64,000 bases of DNA, taken from contig NZ_RPDH01000002.1 of assembly GCF_003813775.1 (NCBI RefSeq), positions 2,480,001 through 2,544,000 of the forward strand, read 5' to 3'. How positions within the stretch are numbered: the first letter of the stretch is position 1; the number at the start of each line of letters is the position of its first letter. The notes under the pieces were generated by a model. The model was not told where the DNA came from and made no database searches. It saw only the letters and a list, made by a program, of their open reading frames with translations. This document shows, one piece after another, positions 26,321-35,478 of this stretch. The stretch comes from Chitinophaga lutea (GTDB lineage Bacteria; Bacteroidota; Bacteroidia; Chitinophagales; Chitinophagaceae). The position numbers and the translations under genes were made by a program.

Positions 26321-26341
26321 GCCCACTTCATTGGAGTGGGC
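26321..26341 (+). promoter_or_regulatory. Hairpin between grpE and dnaJ
   Basis: GCCCACT (26321-26327) and AGTGGGC (26335-26341) form a perfect 7-bp stem with a 7-nt loop, 17 nt before the dnaJ ATG. There is no T-tract, so it is not a standard terminator. It may affect mRNA stability or dnaJ translation. Confidence 0.6.
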
Positions 26342-26358
26342 TATTCAAGTGTATAAAC

Positions 26359-27522
26359 ATGTCCACCAAACGAGATTTTTATGAAATTCTGGGAGTCGGT
26401 AAATCAGCCTCGCAGGACGAAATCAAAAAGGCTTACCGCAAGGTAGCCATGCAGCATCACCCCGACCGTAACCCCGGCAACAAGGAAGCGGAGGAAAAAT
26501 TCAAGGAGGCTGCAGAGGCGTACGAGGTATTGAGCGACCCGGATAAACGCGGGCAATACGACCGATTCGGGCATGCCGGCATGGGCAACCGCGGTTACGG
26601 CGGCACCGGCCATATGAACATGGATGATATCTTCTCCAACTTCGGCGACATTTTCGGCGAAGACATCTTCGGCAGCTTTTTCGGTGGTGGCGGCCGTGGC
26701 GGCGGCGGCGGCGCACGCCGGGGAAGAGGTTCCCGCGGCAGCAACCTGCGCGTAAAAATCAAACTCAACTTTGAAGAAATAGCCAAAGGCGCGAATAAAA
26801 AAATCAAGGTCAAAAAACACGTGACCTGCAACACCTGTAACGGGCTGGGCGCCAAAGACAAAAACGCGTTCCAGACCTGTACCACCTGCCAGGGCTCCGG
26901 CCAGGTGCGCAAGGTAACGCAGACCTTCCTCGGCCAGATGCAAACGGTGACCACCTGCCCCACCTGTAACGGCGAGGGACAGATCATTACCAACAAATGC
27001 ACCAGCTGTAAAGGCGAAGGCCGTCAGTACGGCGAAGAAACCGTTTCGATCGACATTCCGGCTGGTGTAATGGAAGGCATGCAGCTGAGCATGAGCGGAA
27101 AAGGCAACGCCGGCGAAAGAGGCGGCGCTCCCGGCGACCTGCTGATACTCATCGAGGAAGAGCCGCATCCGGAACTGCAGCGCGACGGCCTCAACGTGGC
27201 GTACGATCTGCACATCTCCTTCCCCGACGCCGCATTCGGTGTACAGCTCGAAGTACCTACCATCGACGGTAAAGCGAAAATCAAAGTACCCCCCGGCACA
27301 CAAAGCGGCAAAATATTCCGCCTCAAAGGCAAAGGATTCCCCTCCGTTAACAGCTACGAAAAAGGCGACCAGCTGATTCACGTCAACGTATGGACGCCGC
27401 AGACATTGACTTCCGAAGAAAAGAGCATGCTCGAAAAAATGCAGGAGTCCGGCAACTTCAAGCCCAATCCTGAAAAGAGCGAAAAGGGCTTCTTCGAAAA
27501 GGTGAAGGACATTTTCAGCTGA
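26359..27522 (+). CDS. dnaJ: Chaperone protein DnaJ
   Basis: I start at the ATG at 26359 ([18 protein letters not shown]), because an in-frame start 48 bp upstream lies inside the hairpin region and adds 16 unrelated residues. The 387-residue protein has the J domain with HPD (QHHPDRNPG), a Gly/Phe-rich linker (about 75-130), four CxxCxGxG zinc repeats ([32 protein letters not shown]) and the substrate-binding C-terminal domains. It is a type I Hsp40 that delivers clients to DnaK. It ends the grpE-dnaJ operon. Confidence 0.97.
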   Translation: MSTKRDFYEILGVGKSASQDEIKKAYRKVAMQHHPDRNPGNKEAEEKFKEAAEAYEVLSDPDKRGQYDRFGHAGMGNRGYGGTGHMNMDDIFSNFGDIFGEDIFGSFFGGGGRGGGGGARRGRGSRGSNLRVKIKLNFEEIAKGANKKIKVKKHVTCNTCNGLGAKDKNAFQTCTTCQGSGQVRKVTQTFLGQMQTVTTCPTCNGEGQIITNKCTSCKGEGRQYGEETVSIDIPAGVMEGMQLSMSGKGNAGERGGAPGDLLILIEEEPHPELQRDGLNVAYDLHISFPDAAFGVQLEVPTIDGKAKIKVPPGTQSGKIFRLKGKGFPSVNSYEKGDQLIHVNVWTPQTLTSEEKSMLEKMQESGNFKPNPEKSEKGFFEKVKDIFS

Positions 27523-27554
27523 GCCGGAAATTCTCTATAGCATAACTTCTTTAC

Positions 27555-27587
27555 AAGACCGTTTCACCTCCGTGGAACGGTCTTTTT
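27555..27587 (+). terminator. Terminator of the grpE-dnaJ operon
   Basis: AAGACCGTTTCAC (27555-27567) pairs with GTGGAACGGTCTT (27572-27584) with one wobble and a 4-nt loop, followed by a run of T. Confidence 0.93.
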
Positions 27588-27618
27588 TATCCCCCCTTTA
27601 TTCCGCATCTTTGCACCC

Positions 27619-28563
27619 ATGTCAGACAAATTCCAGATGTTCGAAAACCGCCTGTCCAAAGTGTACAGGCACCTGCGGAAAACCGCCAGGCGCCAGGGCA
27701 TTACGTGTTTCAGGATTTACGACAGGGATTTGCCGGAGTTTCCGCTCATCATAGAACTGTACGAAGAAAAGGTGTACGTGGCTGAGTACCAGAGCCAGCA
27801 CGGCATGGACGATGACGCGTACGACGAGTGGTTGCGGGACAGCATGAACGTGGTGGCCAAAGTGCTGGAAGTGCCGGCGGACGACCTTTTCCTCCGCACC
27901 CGCCAACGCAAGCAGAACCGGCAGAGCCAGTATGAAAAACTCGACTTCAGTAAAGAAGAACTGGTGGTACAGGAAGACGGGCTGAAATTCAAAGTCAATC
28001 TTTCCGACTACCTCGACAGCGGCCTGTTCCTCGATCACCGCATTACCCGGCACATGGTGCGCGAAGAAGCCGCCGGCAAAAAAGTACTGAACCTGTTTTG
28101 TTACACCGGTTCTTTCTCCGTATATGCAGCTGCGGGAGGCGCCGCTTCCGTTACTTCCATCGACCTTTCCAAAACCTACCTGCAATGGGCCGAAGACAAC
28201 ATGCGGCTGAACGGGCTCTTTGATCCTGCCAAACATCAATACATCCATGCAGACGTGCTGCAACACCTTGACGAGCTGAAGCTCAATACGTACGACCTCG
28301 TGGTGCTCGACCCGCCGACCTTCTCGAATAGCAAGCGCATGAAGGATTTCCTCGATATCCAGCGCGATCATGTGACGCTCGTCAACAAAGTACTGCTGAC
28401 GATGAAAAAAGACGGCGTGCTGTATTTCAGCAACAACCTGCGCCGCTTCGAACTCGACGAGCCCGCCATCGAAGCCGCCTCCATCAAAAACATCACCAAA
28501 CAGACCGAGCCTTTCGACTTCCAGGGGAAGCTGCTGCGGCATTGTTTCCGGATCATAAAATAG
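27619..28563 (+). CDS. RlmK-like rRNA methyltransferase (guanine-N7 type)
   Basis: The 314-residue protein matches the C-terminal half of the E. coli fusion enzyme RlmKL. The SAM-binding motif is NLFCYTGSFSVYAA, the acidic loop is TSIDLSKTYLQWAEDN, and motif IV is VVLDPPTFSNSKRM, which is especially close to RlmK. The N-terminal 100 residues (YRHLRKTARRQGITCFRIYDRDLPEFP) are also conserved in that half. The reaction is probably m7G formation in 23S rRNA (position 2069 in E. coli). A one-mismatch -7 element (CATCTTTG, 27606-27613) lies only 5 nt before the ATG. Confidence 0.87.
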   Translation: MSDKFQMFENRLSKVYRHLRKTARRQGITCFRIYDRDLPEFPLIIELYEEKVYVAEYQSQHGMDDDAYDEWLRDSMNVVAKVLEVPADDLFLRTRQRKQNRQSQYEKLDFSKEELVVQEDGLKFKVNLSDYLDSGLFLDHRITRHMVREEAAGKKVLNLFCYTGSFSVYAAAGGAASVTSIDLSKTYLQWAEDNMRLNGLFDPAKHQYIHADVLQHLDELKLNTYDLVVLDPPTFSNSKRMKDFLDIQRDHVTLVNKVLLTMKKDGVLYFSNNLRRFELDEPAIEAASIKNITKQTEPFDFQGKLLRHCFRIIK

Positions 28564-28607
28564 TAACGCACCGGTAAAATCCCCCCGGATTTTCCTATTT
28601 TTCGCCT

Positions 28608-29987
28608 ATGCTGGCAGCATTTGTACTCCTGTATTTACTGATCACCATCCTGGTAGGGCGCTGGGCCGCACGGAAGGTAAAAACCGCCAACGACTTTGTG
28701 GTGGCCGGCCGCAGCCTGCCGCTGGGCATCAGCACCTGTGTGATTTTCGCCACCTGGTTCGGCTCCGAAACCATGCTGGGCGCTACCAGCGAATTTGCGC
28801 AGCATGGGCTGCTCGGCGTGATGGAAGATCCCTTCGGTGCATCGCTCTGCCTGTTGCTGGTGGGGTTGTTTTACGCGCGCAAACTTTACCGCAGCAACCT
28901 CCTCACCTTCTGTGATTTTTTCAAAGTGCGGTACGGCAAAAAGGCCGAACTGATCTCCGCCCTGCTGATGATACCTTCCTATTTCGGATGGATAGCCGCG
29001 CAGATAGTGGCCATGGGCATTGTGGTGAACACCGTGATGGGCATCGATACCCATATCGCCATGGTGGCCAGCGGGATCATCGTGATGGCGTATACCTATA
29101 TGGGCGGCATGTGGTCCGTGTCTGTCACCGATTTCATACAAACCATCATGATCATCATCGGCATCGTGGTGATTACATTCATTGTGGTGGATAAAGCGGG
29201 CGGGCTCTCCACCGTGGTGGCCAACGCCCCCGCAGGCACATTCCGCTTTTTCCCCGAAGCCGGCTGGAACAACTGGCTGCAATACCTCGCCGCCTGGTTC
29301 ACCATCGGGCTCGGCTCCATTCCCCAGCAGGACGTATTTCAGCGGCTGATGAGCAGCAAAAGCGAAAGCGTGGCGCAGCATTCTTCCTATCTCGGCGCCC
29401 TCATGTACCTCGTTATCGGCAGCCTGCCACTGCTGATCGTGCTGTGCGCGCAACAGCTCTATCCCGGCCTGGCCGCGCAGGGCACGGAAAAAATCCTGCC
29501 GAACATGGTATTGCAGCACGGCGGCCTCTTTATCCAAATCCTGTTTTTCGGGGCGTTGCTCTCCGCCGTGATGAGCACCACCAGCGGCGCCATCCTCGCA
29601 CCGGCTACGGTGTTAGGTGAAAATATCGTGCGCCCGTTTTTCAAAGACATCAGCGATAAAAAATTCCTGCGCGTCATCCGTTTATCGGTAGTGGCGGTAT
29701 CCGCCATCTCGCTGGTGATGGCGATGGGGAGCCAGGATATTTACGAACTGGTGGCCTCCTCTTCAGTGCTTAGTCTCGTTTCGCTGTTCGTGCCGCTCAC
29801 AGCCGGGCTGTACTGGAAACGGAGCAATGAAGCCGGGGCCATCCTGTCAATTATATTGGGCACGGCGGGGTATATTTATGCGGAATGGGCAGGTACCGAA
29901 ACACCGTCGTTGTTTGTGGGACTATTGAGCAGCATCGGGGGCATGCTGCTGGGCACGTTTGCCGTCCGGCAAAAGCAGCCGGCGTAA
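28608..29987 (+). CDS. Sodium:solute symporter (SSS family)
   Basis: This 459-residue integral membrane protein has about thirteen hydrophobic segments and conserved SSS features: AARKVKTANDFVVAGRSLP at residues about 20-38, ATWFGSETMLGATSEF near 50, and GLGSIPQQDVFQRLMSSKS near 235. The family moves sugars, amino acids, vitamins or anions with Na+ across the inner membrane; the substrate cannot be deduced. The 3' end of the gene lies in a short local duplication shared with the next gene. A weak -7 (TATTTTTC) sits 4 nt before the ATG. Confidence 0.9.
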   Translation: MLAAFVLLYLLITILVGRWAARKVKTANDFVVAGRSLPLGISTCVIFATWFGSETMLGATSEFAQHGLLGVMEDPFGASLCLLLVGLFYARKLYRSNLLTFCDFFKVRYGKKAELISALLMIPSYFGWIAAQIVAMGIVVNTVMGIDTHIAMVASGIIVMAYTYMGGMWSVSVTDFIQTIMIIIGIVVITFIVVDKAGGLSTVVANAPAGTFRFFPEAGWNNWLQYLAAWFTIGLGSIPQQDVFQRLMSSKSESVAQHSSYLGALMYLVIGSLPLLIVLCAQQLYPGLAAQGTEKILPNMVLQHGGLFIQILFFGALLSAVMSTTSGAILAPATVLGENIVRPFFKDISDKKFLRVIRLSVVAVSAISLVMAMGSQDIYELVASSSVLSLVSLFVPLTAGLYWKRSNEAGAILSIILGTAGYIYAEWAGTETPSLFVGLLSSIGGMLLGTFAVRQKQPA

Positions 29988-30106
29988 TTACTTCAGCCAG
30001 TTTGATCAGCTTCAGGAACTCTCCGCGGTAGCAGCCGGCATAATTACTTCAGCCAGGCGTTATTCTTCCTGACCAGTTTGATCAGCTTCAGGAACTCTCC
30101 GCGGTA
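29975..30106. repeat. Local tandem duplication spanning two gene ends
   Basis: Positions 29975-30030 recur at 30031-30106. The first 26 bp match at 30031-30056 with one difference, and the next 30 bp (TTTGATCAGCTTC...) match exactly at 30077-30106. Copy 2 has 20 extra bp ending in CCAG. The duplicated segment contains the 3' end of the convergent VWA gene and joins the stop codon region of the symporter gene. Confidence 0.92.
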
Positions 30107-31813
30107 ACCGCCGGCATCCCGTCCTAAAGACCGTTTAGCCATCTCCGTTACCATGCCGATATTACCGGAACCTTTGTAATTCGATTTACGGAGCAGCATG
30201 CCGAAAAGGGCTACAGAAGCGGCGAAGCGGCAATCGTCAGACGCTTCGCTGAAACGCTGCCGGCGAGGCGCCAGGGTCCTGGTCTGAAAGAGCATCGAGG
30301 TATCCGGCGGAACGCGGTACCATATTTTCACATCGGCCAGCACGGCTTCCGGATCCGGATCGGCCGGCTCGATTTCGTACAGTGCCACCACGCAATGCCC
30401 CGAACCGACAATCCCTCCTTCCACCCGCTCGCCGTTGCTGTTATCTTCCTTCAGTATTTTGTTTTCGTAGCCAATGAGGCGGTGCGACCTCACCCTGGCC
30501 GGGTTGAAATTCACCTGCGCGCGCACATCCTTGGCAATGGTAAAAAGCGTGCTGCCGAATTCACGGGCAAAAACCTTGTTGGCTTCTTCCAGGTCGTCGA
30601 TGTAGGCGAAGTTCCCGTTGCCTTTGCTGGCAAGGGTTTCCAGCTTCGAGTCTTTGTAATCCTTCATCCCGAAACCCAGGCAGGTGAGCAATACGCCGCT
30701 TTCCTTTTTTTGCATGATCAGGTCTTCCATGTCCTGATCGCTGGTCTGGCCCACGTTAAAATCGCCGTCCGTGGCCATGATGACGCGGTTGTTGCCGTTG
30801 GGGATATAGTTTTCCTCCGCCAGCTGGTAAGCCATGTTGATGGCCGCTTCCCCGGCGGTGGCCCCGCCGGCGCTGAGGTAGTCGATGGCGTTGAGTATTT
30901 TTTCTTTCTGGGTGCCGGGCGTGCAGGGCAGCACGATACCGGGCGCACCGGCATAGGCTACGATGGACACGCGGTCTTTCGGGCGCAGATTGTTCACCAG
31001 TATCCTGAATGCGGCCTGCAGTAAGGGGAGTTTATTGGGAGTGCCCATCGACCCGGAAATATCGATGAGGAATACGAGGTTGCTGGCAGGCAGGCTGTCG
31101 ACATCCACCTGCCGGGCCCGCACCGCGATCTGCAACAGGTTGTGCGCTTCGTTCCAGGGGCAGTCCGTATAATGGGCATAGATGGCAAAAACGCTGTCGT
31201 TGCGGGGCAGCGGGTAACTGTAATGGAAATAGTTCACCAGTTCCTCGATGCGCACCGCATCTGTCGGTATCGGCTCGCGGAGTTTCACAAAACGCCGCAT
31301 ATTGCTGTACGCCGCCCGGTCCACGTCCATCGCGAAAGAGGATACGCTGCTCTTTCTGCTGTCTACAAACTTGTTCTCGAAAATTTTCCCATACGTTTCG
31401 TCGAAGAAGGAAGCAAAACCGGTGCCCATGCCTACATTGCCATAATTGGGATTAGTGCTATGCGACATTCTTGCCTTTGCCTTGGCGTGGGCAATATCAT
31501 TTTTTTGTACCGTTTCCCCCGTGGGAGCCAGCTCAACAAGCATGCGGTTATGATGGAGAAGGGCAATGATCTTCCTGCTGTAACCGGGGTGTTCGAATAT
31601 CAGGTGCGTGCTGCCAACGGGCAGATCTATACGAAATAGGCCATACTGGTTCGTCATTACATACCCGGTATCACCCAGGATACTGATCCGGACGCCCTGT
31701 ACAGGCTGACGGCTCACACTATCCTGTACTGCGCCGGTAACCCAGCTTCGCTGTTGTGCCCCTGCCATCATGCTACATCCCATGCAAATGAGCAGCATGA
31801 ATAGCTTATGCAT
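30044..31813 (-). CDS. VWA-domain protein with carboxypeptidase-regulatory-like N-terminus (YfbK-like)
   Basis: The 589-residue protein has a signal peptide (about 1-19, ending AGA), a beta-sandwich carboxypeptidase-regulatory-like domain (about 22-95: TGAVQDSVSRQPVQGVRISI), a vWF-type N-terminal segment (SSFAMDVDRAAYSNMRRFV), and a von Willebrand A domain with intact MIDAS motif DISGSMG near residue 250. The C-terminal DUF3520-like region follows. YfbK-type proteins are widespread and exported; their function is undefined, but the MIDAS site implies metal-dependent protein binding. The last codons were duplicated downstream. The only upstream -7 is one base off consensus (TATCGTTG). Confidence 0.9.
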   Translation of the reverse strand: MHKLFMLLICMGCSMMAGAQQRSWVTGAVQDSVSRQPVQGVRISILGDTGYVMTNQYGLFRIDLPVGSTHLIFEHPGYSRKIIALLHHNRMLVELAPTGETVQKNDIAHAKAKARMSHSTNPNYGNVGMGTGFASFFDETYGKIFENKFVDSRKSSVSSFAMDVDRAAYSNMRRFVKLREPIPTDAVRIEELVNYFHYSYPLPRNDSVFAIYAHYTDCPWNEAHNLLQIAVRARQVDVDSLPASNLVFLIDISGSMGTPNKLPLLQAAFRILVNNLRPKDRVSIVAYAGAPGIVLPCTPGTQKEKILNAIDYLSAGGATAGEAAINMAYQLAEENYIPNGNNRVIMATDGDFNVGQTSDQDMEDLIMQKKESGVLLTCLGFGMKDYKDSKLETLASKGNGNFAYIDDLEEANKVFAREFGSTLFTIAKDVRAQVNFNPARVRSHRLIGYENKILKEDNSNGERVEGGIVGSGHCVVALYEIEPADPDPEAVLADVKIWYRVPPDTSMLFQTRTLAPRRQRFSEASDDCRFAASVALFGMLLRKSNYKGSGNIGMVTEMAKRSLGRDAGGYRGEFLKLIKLVRKNNAWLK

Positions 31814-31883
31814 CGTAATTCATTAACATGCAACGATACATAAAATTAAGAAAATATTTAATTAATTGATAATCCGGGGGTAT

Positions 31884-32417
31884 TTATTCTTCCAGCTGGT
31901 AAATCTCCGGCAGGTTGCGGCCAAGCCCGTCATAATCAAGCCCGTACCCGAGCAGGAACTTATTGGGCACGCTGAAACCCAGGTAATCGATGGGCACATG
32001 GTGGGTGGTGGCCTCCGGCTTGTGCAGCAGGGAGGCAATGAGCAGTTTTTTGGGCTGCTGGTGCTCCAGCTGCGGGAGGAACTGGCTGAGGGTTTTGCCG
32101 GTGTCCACAATATCTTCCAGGATCACCACGGTACGGCCATACAGGTCGTCTTCCAGCCCGATGGCGGTAATCACGTTGCCGGTCGATTTCGTGCCCTTGT
32201 AAGAAGCAAGTTTGATAAAGGAGATCTCAGCTTCGATGGTCAGGTTTTTAAACACATCGGCCGCGAACATGAACGAACCGTTCAGGATGGCCACGAACAG
32301 GGGGCGCGTACCCTCCAGGTCGTGGCTGATTTGCTGTGCCAGTTCCTTAATGCGTTGCTGCAATTGTGCTTCAGCGATATAGGGAACGAATTTTTTATCG
32401 TGCACTTGTATCTTCAT
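31884..32417 (-). CDS. hpt: Hypoxanthine phosphoribosyltransferase
   Basis: I start at the ATG at 32417 (MKIQVHDKKFVPYI), 10 nt after the preceding gene's stop; an in-frame ATG at 32441 overlaps that gene. The 177-residue product has the PRPP-binding motif VVILEDIVDTGKTL and the type I fold residues LNGSFMFAADV and DYLGFSVPNKF. It converts hypoxanthine or guanine plus PRPP into IMP or GMP in purine salvage. It is probably cotranscribed with the LysM glucosaminidase gene, although no functional link is obvious. Confidence 0.94.
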   Translation of the reverse strand: MKIQVHDKKFVPYIAEAQLQQRIKELAQQISHDLEGTRPLFVAILNGSFMFAADVFKNLTIEAEISFIKLASYKGTKSTGNVITAIGLEDDLYGRTVVILEDIVDTGKTLSQFLPQLEHQQPKKLLIASLLHKPEATTHHVPIDYLGFSVPNKFLLGYGLDYDGLGRNLPEIYQLEE

Positions 32418-32427
32418 ATGCGCTCGG

Positions 32428-33825
32428 TTATTTTCGAACAATCAGTTGCTGGCCGATTTTGATGCCATTGTCCTGCAGGTTATTCCATTGCTGCAGCTGC
32501 GCTACCGTGATGCTGTAGCGGCGTGAAATGCTGTATAAAGTTTCTTTTTCAGTAACGGTATGATACTGGTTGCCTGCCGGCGTAACGGAGCCTCCGGCTT
32601 TTTTCAGGTCTTCCATCATGGCGGGGGGAATGCCGGACGGCGGCGGACTGGTACGCGCGGGCGGCGTAGTACGGGCCGGGGGCACACTCTCCCCTGCCGC
32701 AGGGCCCTGCGCGGTCTCGGCGGCGGTATTCCTGGCTTTTTCTATTTCGGTTTTAATGTCCTGCACAATCTTGCGCGGCTCCAGGTCTTTGTGCTCATCT
32801 ACTTTGACGATGGTATTGCTGCCCAGTTTCGGTTTGGCGGAAGCATACCCGTCGAGCGCGATTCTTTCACCGGCGGCCGGCTGTTCGCCTTCCTGCATCT
32901 TGTTGCGTTTCCGCAGCCAGCGCATCTGCACGCCTTCAGCCTGTGCAATGTCGTGGAGGCTCTCGCCCGGCGCAACGGTATGATAATCGTTCTGGCCGCG
33001 TTTGCTTTTGCTTTGCAGGAAAATGAGCATGTCTTTTTCCAGCGGTACATCGGCGGCGAGGTCGTTGTACTTCAGCAGGCTGCTGAGACGGATGTCGCGG
33101 TCGTTGGCGATCTGGATCAGCGCGGTGCCTTCTTCCACATAAATTACCTTGCGGCCGTTGATTTTAAATACGGGCCCTTTCGGGTAACTCGGCTTCGGCG
33201 CCTCGGCATACACCACCGGGGCGGCCTTCTGCCCCTGCTGCTGCGGCGCGCCGGGCTCATATCCTTCGTTCTGCACAAACACGGGCCCGGTGGGAATGGG
33301 CGCCTTGCTCATGGCGAGTGCGTTATACTGTTGGAGGTTGTAGCGTTCAATGATCTGTATCAGCTGCTGCGGGTAGGTTCTGCTGGTGGCATATCCTGCC
33401 GTTTTAAGCCCGTAGGCCCAGGCTTTGTAGTCTTCCGGGTTCAGGTCGAAGAGAAATCTGTAACGGGGATTGTTCCGGAGAAACTCCGAATGGTCGCGCC
33501 ACGACTCCGTAGCGGAGCCGTATTTGCGGAAACACTCCTGCTTCTCGTCATCGTCGTAGTTAACGGATTGCCCGGCCCAGTTGTTTTTGCACTTGATGCC
33601 GAAGTGGTTGTTGGAATTAAGCACCAGCCAGCCGTTGCCGGACTGTGTTTCCAGGATGCCCTGCGCCAGTTTGATGGCGGCGGGCACACCGGAACGGCGC
33701 ATCTCTTCCATTGCAATGTTTTTGTAACTGTCGATGTACTGATCGGTGCTGATGCTTTGGGCGTTTGTTGTAAACACTCCGCATATCACCAGGCAGACCG
33801 CCAGGCAGTATGACTTTACTTGCAT
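32428..33825 (-). CDS. Exported glucosaminidase-domain protein with LysM repeats
   Basis: This 465-residue protein has a signal peptide (about 1-22, ending TNA), a peptidoglycan glucosaminidase (FlgJ/LytD-like) domain at about 30-165 with the ETQSGNGW catalytic-glutamate region and NNHFGIKC, and three LysM-like modules near residues 220-275, 280-330 and 420-465. A Pro/Ala/Thr-rich linker precedes the last LysM. It should bind and cut peptidoglycan in the periplasm, acting in growth or cell separation. It begins 23 nt after the stop of the upstream O-methyltransferase gene, so cotranscription is likely. Confidence 0.9.
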   Translation of the reverse strand: MQVKSYCLAVCLVICGVFTTNAQSISTDQYIDSYKNIAMEEMRRSGVPAAIKLAQGILETQSGNGWLVLNSNNHFGIKCKNNWAGQSVNYDDDEKQECFRKYGSATESWRDHSEFLRNNPRYRFLFDLNPEDYKAWAYGLKTAGYATSRTYPQQLIQIIERYNLQQYNALAMSKAPIPTGPVFVQNEGYEPGAPQQQGQKAAPVVYAEAPKPSYPKGPVFKINGRKVIYVEEGTALIQIANDRDIRLSSLLKYNDLAADVPLEKDMLIFLQSKSKRGQNDYHTVAPGESLHDIAQAEGVQMRWLRKRNKMQEGEQPAAGERIALDGYASAKPKLGSNTIVKVDEHKDLEPRKIVQDIKTEIEKARNTAAETAQGPAAGESVPPARTTPPARTSPPPSGIPPAMMEDLKKAGGSVTPAGNQYHTVTEKETLYSISRRYSITVAQLQQWNNLQDNGIKIGQQLIVRK

Positions 33826-33848
33826 GAATATGTTGAATTTAATGGGTC

Positions 33849-34490
33849 TTATTTCTTCCTGATCAGCAAAACCCCGTCCCGAAGGCTCAACAGGAGGGTT
33901 TCCGCGCGATCGTCTGCCACTGCCTTTTCCGCAAAACGGACCATGGCCCTGGCGTTGTTGCTTTGTTCCGGTTCCGGCAAAATTACTTCACCGTGATATA
34001 AAATATTGTCTGCTAAAATAAATCCCCCAGGCCGCAGCTTCTCCCACACCAGATCGTAATACGCGCCGTAACCGGCTTTGTCTGCGTCTATAAATACCAG
34101 GTCGAACACTTCATCGAGCTGCGGGATGATCTGCGCGGCTTTGCCGATGTGCTGCACCACTTTGCCGGTCAGCCCGGCTTCAGCCACATAACGGGCGCAC
34201 ATATCTTCCAGCTCCTCGTTCACGTCGATGGTGTGCAGCACCCCATCCGCCGCCAGTCCCTGCGCGAGGCATATCGCGGAATAGCCGGTGTAAGTACCCA
34301 GCTCCAGGATGCGCGACGGCCGCAGCATCTGGCTCACCATCGTGAGAAACCGGCCCTGCACATGGCCACTGAGCATATGCGGCTGGTCCACCTTCAGATA
34401 GGTTTCGCGGTGTAAACGGTACAACAAATCCGTTTCCGGCGTAGTGTACTTCTCTGCAAACGCCTGTATCTCCGGTGGTATTACCTCCAT
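33849..34490 (-). CDS. Class I SAM-dependent O-methyltransferase
   Basis: The 213-residue protein belongs to the CCoAOMT/O-methyltransferase family 3. ILELGTYTGYSAICLA is the SAM-binding motif, FDLVFIDADKAGYGAYYD holds the metal-binding Asp, and GGFILADNILYHGEV contains the second Asp-Asn pair. Such enzymes methylate catechol-like hydroxyls using a divalent metal; the bacterial substrate is usually unknown. An exact -7 element (TAGGTTTG, 34508-34515) lies 17 nt before the ATG and probably drives this gene plus the LysM and hpt genes. Confidence 0.88.
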   Translation of the reverse strand: MEVIPPEIQAFAEKYTTPETDLLYRLHRETYLKVDQPHMLSGHVQGRFLTMVSQMLRPSRILELGTYTGYSAICLAQGLAADGVLHTIDVNEELEDMCARYVAEAGLTGKVVQHIGKAAQIIPQLDEVFDLVFIDADKAGYGAYYDLVWEKLRPGGFILADNILYHGEVILPEPEQSNNARAMVRFAEKAVADDRAETLLLSLRDGVLLIRKK

Positions 34491-34507
34491 GCTCCAGTTT
34501 TTTTTTG

Positions 34508-34515
34508 CAAACCTA
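34508..34515 (-). promoter_or_regulatory. -7 promoter element for the O-methyltransferase/LysM/hpt operon
   Basis: TAGGTTTG on the minus strand is an exact TAnnTTTG match, 17 nt upstream of the ATG. Confidence 0.55.
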
Positions 34516-34583
34516 AGGAAAATGCGGCAACGGCAGCATAGTTTAATGCGGTGGGAAGACTGATTAACATCATCGTACGGATA

Positions 34584-34617
34584 TAAAAAAATTGAGCCCG
34601 ACAGAATAATCAGGCTC
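34584..34617 (-). terminator. Probable terminator downstream of the LOG gene
   Basis: GAGCCCGA (34594-34601) pairs with TCAGGCTC (34610-34617) with one mismatch; on the minus strand AATTTTTTTAT follows. It is about 145 nt beyond the LOG stop codon. Confidence 0.6.
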
Positions 34618-34761
34618 TTTTACCCCATGTTAACCATTAATAGACACAGCTGTCAACCTGCTTGAAACAGGCCGATGCTATAGGCTGTGACCTACATAAA
34701 TATATTCAATTTCCACACACTGGATAAATATATCACATATGTATATATCTTAACCGTAATA

Positions 34762-35460
34762 CTAGAAGTTGGGGCGCAGTTTGTTGGTGGTGTAAAATAT
34801 CCGGAAGTACTCCACCACTTCATCGGCGGTATCGAACACCTTCAGCAGGTTCAGATCTTCGGGGTGGATGTTGCTTTCCTTTTTCATCATCACCTCGTCG
34901 ATCCAGTCGAGCAGGCCGCTCCAGTATTGCCGGCCCACCAGTACCAGCGGGGTTTCCGTCATCTTTTTGGTCTGGATGAGCGTGGCTACTTCAAAAAACT
35001 CGTCCATGGTGCCGAAGCCGCCGGGCATCATCACAAAACCCTGCGAGTATTTGGCGAACATCACCTTACGTACGAAGAAATAGTCGAAGTTGAGGTTTTT
35101 GTCGTAGTCGATGAAAGTGTTGGCGAACTGTTCGTGGGGCAGGGTGATGTTGAGGCCCACGCTTTTACCGTTGGCCTTCTGGGCGCCTTTGTTGGCCGCT
35201 TCCATGATGCCGGGGCCGCCGCCGGAAATAATGCCGAAACCGTCTTCCGCCAAACGTTTGGCTATCTCGCAGGCCAGGTCGTAATAAGGGTTTCCTTCCC
35301 GGGTACGGGCAGAGCCGAATATGGAAATACAGGGACCGATTTTTGCCAGCGCTTCAAATCCATCTACGAATTCCGCCATAATTTTAAAGATCTGCCAGCT
35401 GGAATGAGCTTTGGTTTCCGTCCAGTCGCGATTGTTCAGGTTCTTTAAAGAATCGTTCAT
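34762..35460 (-). CDS. LOG-family protein (putative nucleotide phosphoribohydrolase)
   Basis: At 232 residues this is a lysine-decarboxylase-like Rossmann protein. GGGPGIMEAANKGA and PGGFGTMDEFFE are the two LOG signatures that form the active site cleaving nucleoside 5'-monophosphates to free base and ribose phosphate. Bacterial LOG proteins may produce cytokinin-like bases or simply salvage damaged nucleotides; the family is often misannotated as lysine decarboxylase. It starts 18 nt after the stop of the upstream symporter gene on the same strand, so cotranscription is plausible. Confidence 0.9.
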   Translation of the reverse strand: MNDSLKNLNNRDWTETKAHSSWQIFKIMAEFVDGFEALAKIGPCISIFGSARTREGNPYYDLACEIAKRLAEDGFGIISGGGPGIMEAANKGAQKANGKSVGLNITLPHEQFANTFIDYDKNLNFDYFFVRKVMFAKYSQGFVMMPGGFGTMDEFFEVATLIQTKKMTETPLVLVGRQYWSGLLDWIDEVMMKKESNIHPEDLNLLKVFDTADEVVEYFRIFYTTNKLRPNF

Positions 35461-35478
35461 CTCCTCTTCTGTTTTAGT

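Noticed and set aside
25726..27522. CIRCE/HrcA heat-shock operator before grpE
   Set aside because: I looked for the 9-bp inverted repeat with 9-nt spacer in 25560-25725 and did not find it.
34491..34761. tRNA or other structured RNA gene in the gap after the LOG gene
   Set aside because: No cloverleaf or TPsiC-like sequence is present; only a terminator-like hairpin and AT-rich sequence are visible.
34762..35460. Lysine decarboxylase
   Set aside because: The PGGxGTxxE and GGGPGIM motifs belong to the LOG family; the old lysine decarboxylase name is a known misannotation.
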